A stretch of DNA of 64,000 bases from Thermophilibacter gallinarum. GTDB lineage: Bacteria > Actinomycetota > Coriobacteriia > Coriobacteriales > Atopobiaceae. The position numbers and the translations under genes were made by a program. Under the pieces are notes generated by a model. It did no database searches, was not told the DNA's origin, and saw only the letters and a program-made list of their open reading frames with translations. Location: positions 620,001-684,000 of the forward strand of contig NZ_JADCJZ010000001.1 in assembly GCF_014982725.1 (NCBI RefSeq), in the 5' to 3' direction. Of this stretch, positions 51,125-59,952 are shown one piece after another; the first letter of the stretch is position 1; the number at the start of each line of letters is the position of its first letter.

Positions 51125-51985
51125 CTCGCCGAGAAGGGCGACGGCGCGCTCGGCGAGCGGGGAGAGGGCGCGGTCGGCCTTCCAGATGACGGCGGCGCGC
51201 GACTCGAGGTCCTTCTCGGTGACGGTCTTTATGTAGCAGGGGCCGGTGTCGCAGACGGTGAGGAGCGAGCGGGGAACGAGGCCCACGCCGAGGCCCGCGG
51301 CCGCGCAGGCGCAGGTGCTGCGCTCGTCCTCGGTCAGGCAGGAGGGCGCGCGGTCGAGCGCCGCGGCGACGCGCCGGCTGCAGGCGAGCGGGACGTCCCG
51401 GAGCTGCTCGAGGGAGACCGAGAGCTCCTCGCCGCGCTCGAGCTCGGGCGGCATGACGGCAACGAGCGGCTCCGCCGGTGCGTAGCGGGCGCGCAGGCCC
51501 TGCGTGGGGAAGGGCGTGCGCACGACGCCCACCTCCGCGATGCCGCTCGCGACGAGGTCGAGCACCTCGGGCACGCTGCCCTCGCGCAGCTCCAGCGCGA
51601 CGTCGGAGGAGAGCCGGGCGAGCTCGGCGAGCTGGCCGCCCGGGGCGAGGCCCGCCGCGGCGTCGCACACGGCGAGGCAGAGCGTGCCGGTGAGGCCCCT
51701 GCCCACGCTCGACACCTCGCGGGCCGTCGCCGTGGTCATGGCGAGGATGCGCCGGGCGCGCTCGTAGAGGAGCCGGCCGGCCTCGGTGGGGGTCACGCCG
51801 CGGGGACCGCGGCGCACAAGCTGGGTGCCGAGCTCCTGCTCGAGCTGGGCGAGCTCGTAGGAGAGCGGCGGCTGGGAGATGTGCAGGCGCCGGGCGGCGG
51901 CCGTGATCTGGCCCTCCTCGGCGATGGCGACGAAGTACTCGAGCTGCTTGAGGTTCAAGGTGCCCTCCCGAGACGGCTGCGACAT
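51116..51985 (-). CDS. LysR-family transcriptional regulator
   Basis: 289 residues. The HTH is LKQLEYFVAIAEEGQITAAARRLHISQPPLSYELAQLEQELG, followed by a substrate-binding domain (~95-285) containing GTLCLAVCDAAAGL and VGVVRTPFP. Five Cys residues in the effector domain may matter for sensing. The next minus-strand gene upstream ends 36 bp... on the far side at 52022. Ligand and targets are unknown. Confidence 0.86.
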   Translation of the reverse strand: MSQPSREGTLNLKQLEYFVAIAEEGQITAAARRLHISQPPLSYELAQLEQELGTQLVRRGPRGVTPTEAGRLLYERARRILAMTTATAREVSSVGRGLTGTLCLAVCDAAAGLAPGGQLAELARLSSDVALELREGSVPEVLDLVASGIAEVGVVRTPFPTQGLRARYAPAEPLVAVMPPELERGEELSVSLEQLRDVPLACSRRVAAALDRAPSCLTEDERSTCACAAAGLGVGLVPRSLLTVCDTGPCYIKTVTEKDLESRAAVIWKADRALSPLAERAVALLGELC

Positions 51986-52021
51986 ACGCAGATTGTATCG
52001 CGGGAGATCCTCTCGTCGTCC

Positions 52022-52720
52022 CTACATATAGCAGCCGTAGGAGACGACGAGCGGGGCGTCGGGGTTGGGGGCGACGCTGGGGTCCTCGTAGCGCTGCACG
52101 ACGAACAGGCATCCCGCCGCCTCGCCGTTGAAGGTCGTCTCGGTGGTGAAGTTGCCCACCTGCTGGCCCTCGGTGAAGGGGGCCTCGCCCACGTAGGAAT
52201 CGGTGAACTCGCCCAGGCCCGCGGCGTCGGCGGCCTGGCGCGCGATGCCCTCGTACTCGGAGGGGTCGGCGTCGGGGACGTAGAGGAAGACGTCGAAGCC
52301 GTTGGGCGCGACCCCGTCCGCGAGCGTCTCGACGGAGGGCTCGCCGGCGTCGTCGCTAAACGTCGGCTCGGACGCGTAGAGGTTCACGGTGACGGTGCCG
52401 TCCGAGCCCTCCAGCGTGACGCCCGCGGGCGTCCCCCTGAACGCGACGGAGAGGTAGGCGTTCTCCTCGTCGTAGTACTCGTCCACCAGCTCGAAGCCGA
52501 GAAGGTCGAGGTCGGACGTGACCTCCGAGAAGGACCGCTCGTAGAACGCGGGCTGCTGCCAGTTGCTCTGCTCGGGCTCCGTGGTGCCGCCGTCCATGAC
52601 GTCCTGGACGGGCGTGCGGTCGGTCTGGGCGTCGGCGCCCTCCGGCGTCGTCTGGGCACAGCCGGCGAGAAGCGCGGCGGAAAGGCAGAGTGCGGGCACA
52701 AGCAGCTTGGACAGTCGCAT
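52022..52720 (-). CDS. Predicted lipoprotein of unknown function
   Basis: 232 residues. Signal peptide MRLSKLLVPALCLSAALLAGC with the lipobox LLAGC, then a Thr/Gln/Asp-rich linker and an acidic domain. It contains FTTETTFNGEAAGCLFVVQRYED and ends VVSYGCYM. Two further Cys could form a disulfide. No family is recognised. The start at 52720 gives a compact signal; a longer frame to 52759 would add charged residues before it. Confidence 0.78.
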   Translation of the reverse strand: MRLSKLLVPALCLSAALLAGCAQTTPEGADAQTDRTPVQDVMDGGTTEPEQSNWQQPAFYERSFSEVTSDLDLLGFELVDEYYDEENAYLSVAFRGTPAGVTLEGSDGTVTVNLYASEPTFSDDAGEPSVETLADGVAPNGFDVFLYVPDADPSEYEGIARQAADAAGLGEFTDSYVGEAPFTEGQQVGNFTTETTFNGEAAGCLFVVQRYEDPSVAPNPDAPLVVSYGCYM

Positions 52721-52941
52721 GGGTCGCTCCGTTCGGGTCGGTTTCCTGTGCACGACCATAGCATGAAGCGACGTGTTGCGGGACAGGGCCCTTCTCGCCC
52801 CGCGTGGCCGCGTGAACGGTGGATCACCAGACGTTTAAGTGGAAGTACTTATTTGTAACGGTTTTGTCAAGGCACTTTCTATGAACGGTTCCATTGGGTA
52901 TAACGAACGTGTCCAACGGTTTTGGAAGGGGGGAAGTACCT

Positions 52942-53169
52942 ATGACCAAGGTCAAGAACATGGGACGTCGTCAGCGCAAGGTCCACGACGCCTGCCGCAA
53001 CGGTTGGTTCATGAGCGGCGAGTATCGCGCGCTGTTCGACAACCACGAGCGTCGCTTCTGGGCTGACAGCCCGAGCATCCTGTTCAACGACGTTGACCAG
53101 TGGTTCTCCGCTCACGAGCAGAACCACGCAGACTCGCACCTGCTCGTTAAGTGCGTCCGCGCCGCGTAG
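52942..53169 (+). CDS. Small basic protein of unknown function
   Basis: 75 residues, MTKVKNMGRRQRKVHDACRN..., Arg/His/Trp-rich with two Cys (residues ~18 and 71). It has a very strong RBS (GGAAGGGGGGAAG), an AT-rich upstream region with a TATAAC -10 candidate near 52910, and a good terminator, so it is probably expressed at high level. A longer frame from 52894 exists but lacks an RBS. No family recognised; a nucleic-acid-binding role is possible from composition only. Confidence 0.7.
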   Translation: MTKVKNMGRRQRKVHDACRNGWFMSGEYRALFDNHERRFWADSPSILFNDVDQWFSAHEQNHADSHLLVKCVRAA

Positions 53170-53195
53170 GGCGTCGGAACGGGAGCGTTCGTGCG

Positions 53196-53216
53196 GGAGC
53201 CTGCGGGCTCCTTTTT
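53196..53216 (+). terminator. Terminator after the small basic protein gene
   Basis: GGAGCC / GGCTCC stem with a TGCG loop, then TTTTTT. Confidence 0.9.
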
Positions 53217-53263
53217 TGTAGACGACGGGGGCGGGGCGCGGAACGGGCGCCTCGCCCCTTCTG

Positions 53264-54424
53264 CTATATGTCCGTCGCGTGGTCCAGCATGAGGGCGAGA
53301 ATGACCGCGAGCCCGCGGCGCAGGCTGTCCTTCTCGATCCACTCCTCGCGCGTGTGGAGCAGGTCGCCCTCGACGGTGCCCACGGTGTGCGCGGGGATGC
53401 CCAGCGAGAGCGGGATGTTGGCGTCCGTCGAGGACTCCTGGTGATGGATCTCCCTCACGCCGCCCAGCTCGCGCAGGACCTCGTCCGTGCGGGCGACGAG
53501 CGCCGCCTGGCCCTCGGGGACGTGCTCGCCGGAGGCGGGCCGGCGCCCGATGAGCTGCACGTCGATGCGCGTATTCTCCTTGAGGTGCTCCTCCACGAGC
53601 ACGACGAACTTGCCGTACATCTCCTCGAGGCACTCCTCGGAGGCCGAGCGGTACTCCACGAGCACGCTCGCGTCCTCGGCGATGGAGTTCACCGTGGTGC
53701 CGCCCACGAAGCGCCCCACGTTGATCGTGGTCTTGGCACGCGTGGGCAGCTCGAGGGCGTAGAGGTCCTCGATGAAGGAGCAGAGCGCCTCGATCGCGTT
53801 GTCGCGCCCGAAGTTCTCCCAGGAGTGGCCGCCCTCGGTGTGGCACCTCACGCGCCAGCGGTGGCTGCCCACGGCAGAGACCACGTGCATGCCGAGGTAG
53901 AGGTCGAAGCTCGTGAACTCGCGCACGTGTCCGTCGTAGTGGCGGAAGAGCTCGCGCGTGCCGGCGAGGTTGCCGAGGCCCTCCTCGCAGGAGTTGGCCA
54001 CGACGAGCAGGCGCCGGTCGAGCGGCACCTTGTGGCGCAGCAGGTAGCGAGCCGCGAGGAGCAGCCCCACGAGGTTGGCGGTGTCGTCGCCGACGCCCGG
54101 CGCCAGGAGGCGCGTCGCGCTCTCGGCGAGTGGCAGCGGGTCGGTGTCGGGGAAGACCACGTCGGTGTGGGCGGCGAAGACCGCGATGCCGTCGTCGCCG
54201 TCGTCCGGGCCGGGCAGGCTGAGGATGACGTTCTTGGCGTCGTCGATCCGGACGGCACCCACCGGGGCGCCCTGGGCGAGCAGCCAGTCGCGGATGAACT
54301 CCGCGCGCCGCTCCTCGTGGCCGGACGGCGCCGGAATCCGCGCGAGCGTGCGCAGGAGCTCGAGCTCCTCCTCGTAACACTCGTCGGCGTATGCCTCGGC
54401 GACGCGCCTGATCTTCTCGTCCAC
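53264..54424 (-). CDS. M20-family metallopeptidase
   Basis: 386 residues, GTG start with AGGAGGAG. Metal-site motifs: AAHTDVVFPD (~82), GVGDDTANLVGL (~113), NSCEEGLGNLAG (~148) and TDANIPLSLGIPAHTVG (~340); a dimerisation domain lies between. It resembles PepT/CPG2-type peptidases that trim small peptides in the cytosol, fitting the Opp peptide importer in the same window. It diverges from the lysine operon. The frame continues upstream to 54733 through the riboswitch, so the GTG is the better start. Confidence 0.87.
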   Translation of the reverse strand: MDEKIRRVAEAYADECYEEELELLRTLARIPAPSGHEERRAEFIRDWLLAQGAPVGAVRIDDAKNVILSLPGPDDGDDGIAVFAAHTDVVFPDTDPLPLAESATRLLAPGVGDDTANLVGLLLAARYLLRHKVPLDRRLLVVANSCEEGLGNLAGTRELFRHYDGHVREFTSFDLYLGMHVVSAVGSHRWRVRCHTEGGHSWENFGRDNAIEALCSFIEDLYALELPTRAKTTINVGRFVGGTTVNSIAEDASVLVEYRSASEECLEEMYGKFVVLVEEHLKENTRIDVQLIGRRPASGEHVPEGQAALVARTDEVLRELGGVREIHHQESSTDANIPLSLGIPAHTVGTVEGDLLHTREEWIEKDSLRRGLAVILALMLDHATDI

Positions 54425-54494
54425 CGCTCCTCCTGCCCCTTCGATCGCCTTCGAGCCTACCGCATTACGCGATGTTTCAGGTTTGTTTTTCGCC

Positions 54495-54523
54495 TTGTGG
54501 GTCGTACGGGGCGATGGTAGGCT
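54495..54523 (+). promoter_or_regulatory. Promoter of the lysA-dap operon
   Basis: TTGTGG (54495-54500), 17-bp spacer, TAGGCT (54518-54523), placing the start of transcription just before the riboswitch P1 stem. Confidence 0.55.
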
Positions 54524-54532
54524 ACCCACATC

Positions 54533-54692
54533 GATAGAGGAGCGGACACGAAGGGTCCCGGAGGAGCCGGCGGGCGCTGATCCCGGGACGAGGCGAGGTC
54601 CGCCGAACTGCCAAGCCGGGCGCGGCGCGGCGGTGGGCCCGCGGGAAAGACCCTCGGGACTGTCTGCGAGAAGAACTCGCAGGTGCGCTATC
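54533..54692 (+). ncRNA. Lysine riboswitch (L box)
   Basis: The element begins GATAGAGGAGCG and ends GTGCGCTATC; GATAG and CTATC pair as P1. In between are the conserved-type segments GCCGAACTGCC, GGGAAAGACC and CGGGACTGTCTGCGAG in the expected order, and the length (160 nt) is right for the class. It senses lysine and controls lysA-dapA-dapB-dapH. The 58 nt before the start codon contain GGACG / CGTCC and other GC hairpins that could hide the GCGAGGGG ribosome-binding site, so control may be at translation. Recognised by eye, without a covariance search. Confidence 0.85.
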
Positions 54693-54750
54693 CTTGCCGG
54701 ACGCACGTCCGCCCCGGGGCCGCGCACCTGCACGGCGAGCGAGGGGTGTC

Positions 54751-55998
54751 ATGCAGAAGCGTCCGTTTGTCACGCGCGAGAGGCTCGAGGCCATAGCAGC
54801 CGAGCATCCCACGCCGTTCTACCTCTACGACGAGGCAGAGATTCGCCGCCGCGCAGCCGAGCTCAACGCCGCCTTCGCCTGGAACCCCGGCTTCAAGGAG
54901 TACTTCGCCGTCAAGGCCACGCCCAACCCCGCCATACTTCGGGTCCTCGCGGAGTGCGGCTGCGGCTGCGACTGCGCCACGGGCGTGGAGCTTTTGCTCG
55001 CCGACCGCGCGGGCGTGACCGGCCGCGACATCATGCTCTCCTCGAACGACACGCCCGACGAGGACTTCCGCGCGGCGGACGAGCGGGGCGCGATCATCAA
55101 CCTGGACGGGCCGGACATGGTGGCCTGCCTTGCGCGCGCCCTCGGGGGCCGCGTGCCGCGCACGGTGTGCTGCCGCGTGAACCCGGGCGGGACCTTCGAG
55201 AGCTCGAACGGCATCATCGGCTCGCCGGCCGACTCCAAGTTCGGCATGACGCCGGCGCAGCTCGAGGCCGCCTTCTCCGAGCTCGCCGCCCTGGGCGTGG
55301 AGGAGTTCGGCATCCACGCGTTTCTCGCCAGCAATACGCAGGTGAACGACTACTATCCGCGTCTCGCGCGCCAGCTCTTCGAGATGGCCGCCGACCTCTC
55401 CGCGCGCCTGGGCGTTCACATTGGCTTCGTCGACCTCTCCGGTGGCATCGGCGTGGCCTACTATCCGGATGACACCCCTTGCGACCTGGCCGTCATTGGC
55501 GAGGGCGTGCGCCGGGCGTACGAGGACGTGCTCGTGCCCGCGGGCATGGGCGACGTCGCGGTCTTCTCGGAGCTCGGCCGCTGGATGCTCGCGCCGGCGG
55601 GCGCGCTCGTAACCCGCGTCATCCACGAGAAGGTCACCTACCGCGACTACCTGGGCGTGGACGCCTGCGCGGCCAACCTCATGCGCCCCGCCATCTACGA
55701 CGCGTACCACCACATCACGGTGATGGGCTCCGAGGGCGCGCCGTGCACGCGCCGCTACAGCGTGGTCGGCCGGCTCTGCGAGAACAACGACCAGTTCGCC
55801 CGCGACCGCCTCATGCCCGAGTGCCACGTCGGCGACCTGCTGTTCATTCACGACGCGGGCGCCCACGGGCACTCCATGGGCTACAACTACAACGGCGCGC
55901 TGCGCTCCGCGGAGCTGCTGCTGCGCACGGACGGTTCGGTCGAGCTCATCCGCCGGGCCGAGACGCCCGCCGACTACCTGGCAACCCTGGACGTGTAG
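54751..55998 (+). CDS. lysA: Diaminopimelate decarboxylase
   Basis: 415 residues. A fold-type III PLP enzyme that makes L-lysine from meso-diaminopimelate. PLP Lys55 lies in YFAVKATPNPAIL, with CDCATGVELLLA next; the C-domain has NPGGTFESSNGIIG, SELGRWML and the active-site GALVTRV and HDAGAHGHSMGYNYNG. The start at 54751 (GAGGGGTGTCATG) follows the riboswitch; the earlier in-frame ATG lies inside the leader. First gene of the lysine operon. Confidence 0.94.
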   Translation: MQKRPFVTRERLEAIAAEHPTPFYLYDEAEIRRRAAELNAAFAWNPGFKEYFAVKATPNPAILRVLAECGCGCDCATGVELLLADRAGVTGRDIMLSSNDTPDEDFRAADERGAIINLDGPDMVACLARALGGRVPRTVCCRVNPGGTFESSNGIIGSPADSKFGMTPAQLEAAFSELAALGVEEFGIHAFLASNTQVNDYYPRLARQLFEMAADLSARLGVHIGFVDLSGGIGVAYYPDDTPCDLAVIGEGVRRAYEDVLVPAGMGDVAVFSELGRWMLAPAGALVTRVIHEKVTYRDYLGVDACAANLMRPAIYDAYHHITVMGSEGAPCTRRYSVVGRLCENNDQFARDRLMPECHVGDLLFIHDAGAHGHSMGYNYNGALRSAELLLRTDGSVELIRRAETPADYLATLDV

Positions 55999-56028
55999 CG
56001 TGCAAAAGTGCCTGTCCCCTTTGCACGC
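55998..56028 (+). promoter_or_regulatory. Intercistronic hairpin between lysA and dapA
   Basis: GCGTGCAAA (55998-56006) pairs with TTTGCACGC (56020-56028), overlapping the last base of the lysA stop codon. There is no U-tract; it may adjust the lysA:dapA ratio or mark an RNase site. Confidence 0.55.
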
Positions 56029-56052
56029 GGACTGAAGAGAAGAGAGGCAACC

Positions 56053-56943
56053 ATGGACATGACCAACCTTACTGGATCGATCGTCGCGCTCGTCACCCCG
56101 TTCACCGAGGACGGTGCCGTCGACTTCCCCGCGCTCGAGCGCCTCGTGGACTTCCACCTGGCCAACGGCACGGACGGCATCCTCGTGCTCGGCACCACCG
56201 GCGAGTCCTCCACGATGACTGACGAGGAGGACTACGAGGTCGCCCGCTGCGTCATCGAGCGCGTGGCTGGCCGCGTCCCCGTGATCGGCGGCGCCGGCTC
56301 CAACGCCACCTTCGAGTCCGAGCGCAAGGCCGCCGGCCTGGTCAAGCTCGGCATCGATGGCCTGCTGCTCATCACGCCCTACTACAACAAGTCCAACGAG
56401 GAGGGCATCTACCGCCACTTCACGGCGGTCCTCGACAAGGTCGACGTGCCGTGCATCCTCTACAACATCCCCGGCCGCACCGGCTGCTCCATCAGCGAGA
56501 GGAACCTCGAGCGCCTGGCCGCCCATCCCAACGCGTGGGGCCTCAAGGAAGCCTCGGGCTCCATCAGCTACGCGACCATGGCCGCCCGCTACCTCTCCGA
56601 CGACTTCCGCATGTTCTCCGGCAACGACGACATCGTGGTGCCGCTCATGAGCCTCGGCGCCAAGGGCGTCATCTCCGTGTGGGCTGACGTCGCGCCCGCC
56701 ACGGTGCACCAGATGTGCGCCGACTTCCTCGCCGGCGACGTCGAGGCCGCCCGCCGCGCCCAGCTCGAGAACCTCGAGCTCATCCACGCCCTCTTCTGCG
56801 AGGTCAACCCGATCCCGGTCAAGTGCGCCCTCGCCGAGATGGGCATGATCGGCGAGCACTACCGCCAGCCGCTCTGGACGATCTCCGACGCGGGCCGCGA
56901 GCGCCTCGTGGCGGCCATGAGGGGAGTGGGTCTCCTTGGCTAG
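56053..56943 (+). CDS. dapA: 4-Hydroxy-tetrahydrodipicolinate synthase
   Basis: 296 residues. Condenses pyruvate with aspartate semialdehyde. GTTGESSTM (~46), the Tyr of LYNIPGRTG (~137) and Schiff-base Lys165 in GLKEASG are present; TPYYNKSNEEGIYRHF is typical. RBS AGAGAGGC before the ATG at 56053. It overlaps dapB by 8 bp. Confidence 0.96.
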   Translation: MDMTNLTGSIVALVTPFTEDGAVDFPALERLVDFHLANGTDGILVLGTTGESSTMTDEEDYEVARCVIERVAGRVPVIGGAGSNATFESERKAAGLVKLGIDGLLLITPYYNKSNEEGIYRHFTAVLDKVDVPCILYNIPGRTGCSISERNLERLAAHPNAWGLKEASGSISYATMAARYLSDDFRMFSGNDDIVVPLMSLGAKGVISVWADVAPATVHQMCADFLAGDVEAARRAQLENLELIHALFCEVNPIPVKCALAEMGMIGEHYRQPLWTISDAGRERLVAAMRGVGLLG

Positions 56944-57655
56944 CGCGATCGTCATCGGCGGTGCGGGCCGCATGGGCCGCCTCGTGCGCGAGGAGCTCCT
57001 CGCCCGCGGCTTTGACGTGGTGGGCTCCTACGACGTGGACAACGTCGACGAGCTTGACGAGCTCGCGCCGGCGGCGGACGTGGCCGTGGACTTCTCCGCG
57101 CCCGCCTCTCTGCCGCACACGCTGGCCTACGCGCGCCGCACGGGCGCCGCGGTGGTCTCCGGCACCACGGGCCTCTCACCGGAGCAGCTCGACGAGCTGC
57201 GCGCCCTGGGCGAGAAGAACCGCGTGATCTGGGCGTCCAACTACTCCCTCGGCGTCGCGGCCCTGCGCCGCGCCACGGCGCTGGTGGCCCGCACGCTCGC
57301 CGGCTGGGACGTGGAGATCGTGGAGACGCACCACAACCAGAAGGCCGACGCGCCGAGCGGCACCGCCAAGGCCCTGCTCGCCGCCGTCGACCCGACGGGG
57401 GAGCGGCCGGTCGTGGGCGGCCGTGAGGGCATCGTGGGCCCGCGCGTCCCCGGCGAGATCGGCGTGCACGCCGTGCGCGGTGGTACCGTCGCGGGCACGC
57501 ACGAGGTCCACTTCTTCGGCACCGACGAGGAGCTCTGCCTCACGCACCGCGCCACGAGCCGGCAGATCTTCGTCACCGGCGCCGTGGCCGCCGCGCAGCG
57601 CCTGCTCACGCGCGAGCCCGGCTTCTACGACTTTGATACCCTGATGTTCGGCTAG
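56936..57655 (+). CDS. dapB: 4-Hydroxy-tetrahydrodipicolinate reductase
   Basis: 239 residues, TTG start overlapping the dapA stop, with GAGGGGAGTGGG upstream. NAD(P)H-binding VIGGAGRMGRLV, the catalytic ETHHNQKADAPSGTA segment (His-His and Lys) and EIGVHAVRGG are all intact. It reduces the DapA product to tetrahydrodipicolinate. Confidence 0.95.
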   Translation: MASAIVIGGAGRMGRLVREELLARGFDVVGSYDVDNVDELDELAPAADVAVDFSAPASLPHTLAYARRTGAAVVSGTTGLSPEQLDELRALGEKNRVIWASNYSLGVAALRRATALVARTLAGWDVEIVETHHNQKADAPSGTAKALLAAVDPTGERPVVGGREGIVGPRVPGEIGVHAVRGGTVAGTHEVHFFGTDEELCLTHRATSRQIFVTGAVAAAQRLLTREPGFYDFDTLMFG

Positions 57656-57679
57656 ACGCACGGATCGAGAGGAACGGGT

Positions 57680-58381
57680 TTGAACGCACAGGAGATCATC
57701 GACTTCATCGCCAGCGCCCCCAAGAAGACGCCGGTCAAGCTGTACGTGCGCGAGAAGTGCGGGATGCGCCTGGACTGGGGCGACGCCCACGTCTACGGCG
57801 GTCGCGACGGCAAGGTCGTCTTCGGCGAGTGGGCCACCATCGAGCCCGTCCTTCTCGCCAACGCGGACTCGATTGAGTACGCCGACGTCGAGTGCGACCG
57901 TCGCAACTCGGCGGTGCCGCTGCTGGACCTGCGCGGGGTGAACGCGCGCATCGAGCCCGGCGCGATCATCCGCGACCAGGTGGAGATTGGCGACAACGCC
58001 GTCATCATGATGGGCGCTGTGATCAACATAGGCGCCGTGGTGGGCGAGGGCACCATGATCGACATGGGGGCCGTGCTCGGCGGGCGCGCGATCGTGGGCG
58101 CGCGCTGCCACGTGGGCGCGGGCGCCGTGCTCGCCGGCGTGGTCGAGCCCGCCAGCGCCACGCCCGTCGTCGTCGAGGACGACGTCATGATCGGCGCCAA
58201 CGTCGTGGTGATCGAGGGCGTGCGCGTGGGTGCGGGCGCCGTGGTGGCCGCCGGCGCGGTCTGCGTCGAGGACGTGCCCGCCGGCGCCGTGGTGGCCGGC
58301 TGCCCGGCGCGCGTGATCAAGATGAAGGACGAGAAGACCGCCGACAAGACCGCGCTCGTCGACGCCCTGCGTGCTCTGTAG
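57680..58381 (+). CDS. dapH: Tetrahydrodipicolinate N-acetyltransferase
   Basis: 233 residues, TTG start with GAGAGGAACGGG. An N-terminal alpha/beta part ([23 protein letters not shown]) is followed by left-handed beta-helix hexapeptide repeats (~95-205: [34 protein letters not shown]). It acetylates tetrahydrodipicolinate, so the organism uses the acetylase branch to diaminopimelate. The later genes dapX/patA and dapL are not in the window. Confidence 0.92.
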   Translation: MNAQEIIDFIASAPKKTPVKLYVREKCGMRLDWGDAHVYGGRDGKVVFGEWATIEPVLLANADSIEYADVECDRRNSAVPLLDLRGVNARIEPGAIIRDQVEIGDNAVIMMGAVINIGAVVGEGTMIDMGAVLGGRAIVGARCHVGAGAVLAGVVEPASATPVVVEDDVMIGANVVVIEGVRVGAGAVVAAGAVCVEDVPAGAVVAGCPARVIKMKDEKTADKTALVDALRAL

Positions 58382-58445
58382 CGCCCACGAGCCGACGTCC
58401 TTCTCGCCCCCCGGCGCCCTCGTCGCCGGGACAGTGACGACTTTT

Positions 58446-58486
58446 GCCGCTCGCGAGCCCCCGAGGCGGGCCGCGGGCGGCATTTT
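58446..58486 (+). terminator. Terminator of the lysine operon
   Basis: GCCGC-CGC--GCCC arm (58446-58460) pairs with GGGC-GCG-GCGGC (58468-58481), followed by ATTTTC. CTTCTCGCCC occurs between the dapH stop and this stem. The rest of the 271-bp gap to the next gene shows nothing further. Confidence 0.75.
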
Positions 58487-58652
58487 CTGTCAGCATGGCG
58501 CGGCGTCAGGCCGGCCGAGGGCCCCAAGCGCCCCTTCGCCGACCCGATGCGCCGCCCGCGGAGAAGTTAGCCTGTCAACAACTCTCAAGGGGAATACTAC
58601 GCACCGGACCACCGGCATTCCGGCACGAACACTCCCAAGGAGGGAACACAGC

Positions 58653-59816
58653 ATGGCAGTCAACCGCTTCGTCCTGAACAACATCTCCTACCACGGCTCC
58701 GGCGCGATCAAGGAGATCCCCGGCGAGCTCGAGCGCCGCGGCTACAAGAAGGCCTTCGTCTGCTCCGACCCCGACCTCGTGAAGTTCGGCGTCGTGGCCA
58801 AGGTGACCGACCTGCTCGACGAGGCGGGCATCGCCTGGGAGCTCTACTCCGAGATCAAGCCCAACCCCACGATCAAGAACGTCCAGGACGGCGTCGAGGC
58901 GTACAAGGCCTCCGGCGCGGACTGCATCGTCACCATCGGCGGCGGCTCCTCGATGGACACCGCCAAGGGCATCGGCATCATCGTCGCCAACCCCGAGTTC
59001 GCCGACGTCGTCTCCCTCGAGGGCGTTGCCCCCACCAAGAAGCACGCCGTCTTCACCATCGCCGTGCCCACCACCGCCGGCACCGCGGCCGAGGTCACGA
59101 TCAACTACGTGATCACCGACCCCGAGAAGGTCCGCAAGTTCGTCTGCGTCGACGTCAACGACATCCCCGACGTCGCCGTCGTCGACCCCGACATGATGGC
59201 CTCCATGCCCGCCGGCCTCACCGCCGCCACCGGCATGGACGCGCTCACCCACGCGATCGAGGGCTACACCACCCAGGGCGCCTGGGAGCTCTCCGACATG
59301 TTCCACTACAAGGCCATCCAGCTCATCTCCCAGCACCTGCGCGACGCCGTGGCCGAGGCCAAGAGCGGCGTCCCGGGCTCCGGCCGCGAGGGCATGGCGC
59401 TCGCCCAGTACATCGCCGGCATGGGCTTCTCCAACGTGGGCCTGGGCATCGACCACGCCATGGCGCACACGCTCTCCGCTCACTACGACACCCCGCACGG
59501 CGTCGCCTGCGCGATGCTGCTGCCGGTCGCCATGGAGTACAACAAGCCCGTCGTGACCAAGCGCCTGGCCGAGGTCGCCGTGGCCATGGGCGTCGACACC
59601 ACCGGCATGACCGACGACGAGGCCGCCGACGCCGCGATCGCCGCCGTGCGCCAGCTCTCCGCCGACGTCAACATCAAGCCGACCTGCGACGGCCTCGTCG
59701 AGGCCGACCTCGACCAGCTGGCTGACGACGCCATCGCCGACGCCTGCTTCCCGGGCAACCCGCGCGAGGCCGACCACGCCGCCGTCGTGGAGCTCTTCCG
59801 CAAGGTTATGGCGTAA
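58653..59816 (+). CDS. fucO: Fe-dependent alcohol dehydrogenase, FucO (lactaldehyde reductase) type
   Basis: 387 residues, very close in motif order to E. coli FucO: GVVAKVTDLLDEAG, IGGGSSMDTAKGIGII, NPEFADVVSLEG, VPTTAGTAAEVTINYVITD, and the iron ligands in GMDALTHAIEGY, GLGIDHAMAH and YDTPHG. It reduces lactaldehyde to 1,2-propanediol or acts on other short aldehydes with NADH. RBS AAGGAGGG at 58637. High use of GCC/GAC/ATC codons suggests strong expression. A fucose mutarotase is encoded at 21858 but other fuc genes are not present. Confidence 0.9.
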   Translation: MAVNRFVLNNISYHGSGAIKEIPGELERRGYKKAFVCSDPDLVKFGVVAKVTDLLDEAGIAWELYSEIKPNPTIKNVQDGVEAYKASGADCIVTIGGGSSMDTAKGIGIIVANPEFADVVSLEGVAPTKKHAVFTIAVPTTAGTAAEVTINYVITDPEKVRKFVCVDVNDIPDVAVVDPDMMASMPAGLTAATGMDALTHAIEGYTTQGAWELSDMFHYKAIQLISQHLRDAVAEAKSGVPGSGREGMALAQYIAGMGFSNVGLGIDHAMAHTLSAHYDTPHGVACAMLLPVAMEYNKPVVTKRLAEVAVAMGVDTTGMTDDEAADAAIAAVRQLSADVNIKPTCDGLVEADLDQLADDAIADACFPGNPREADHAAVVELFRKVMA

Positions 59817-59835
59817 CACGCATCGCCGACGGGTA

Positions 59836-59912
59836 GGCGCCCGGCCCCTTTGCACGCATGCTGCTTCGCGCGTAGCGCTCAGAAAGCATGCTTAGCAAAG
59901 GGGCCGGGCGCC
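59836..59912. terminator. Long hairpin between convergent fucO and HAD genes
   Basis: Perfect 18-bp arms at 59836-59853 and 59895-59912 (GGCGCCCGGCCCCTTTGC), plus an inner GCATGCT / AGCATGC (59856-59862 / 59885-59891). It serves as terminator for both strands without classic U-tracts. The outer arm's CCCCTTTGCACGC end also appears in the hairpin at 55998-56028. Confidence 0.75.
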
Positions 59913-59952
59913 GTCGGCTTGGTATTACGCTGCCGAGAAGGACGGCAAGCCG

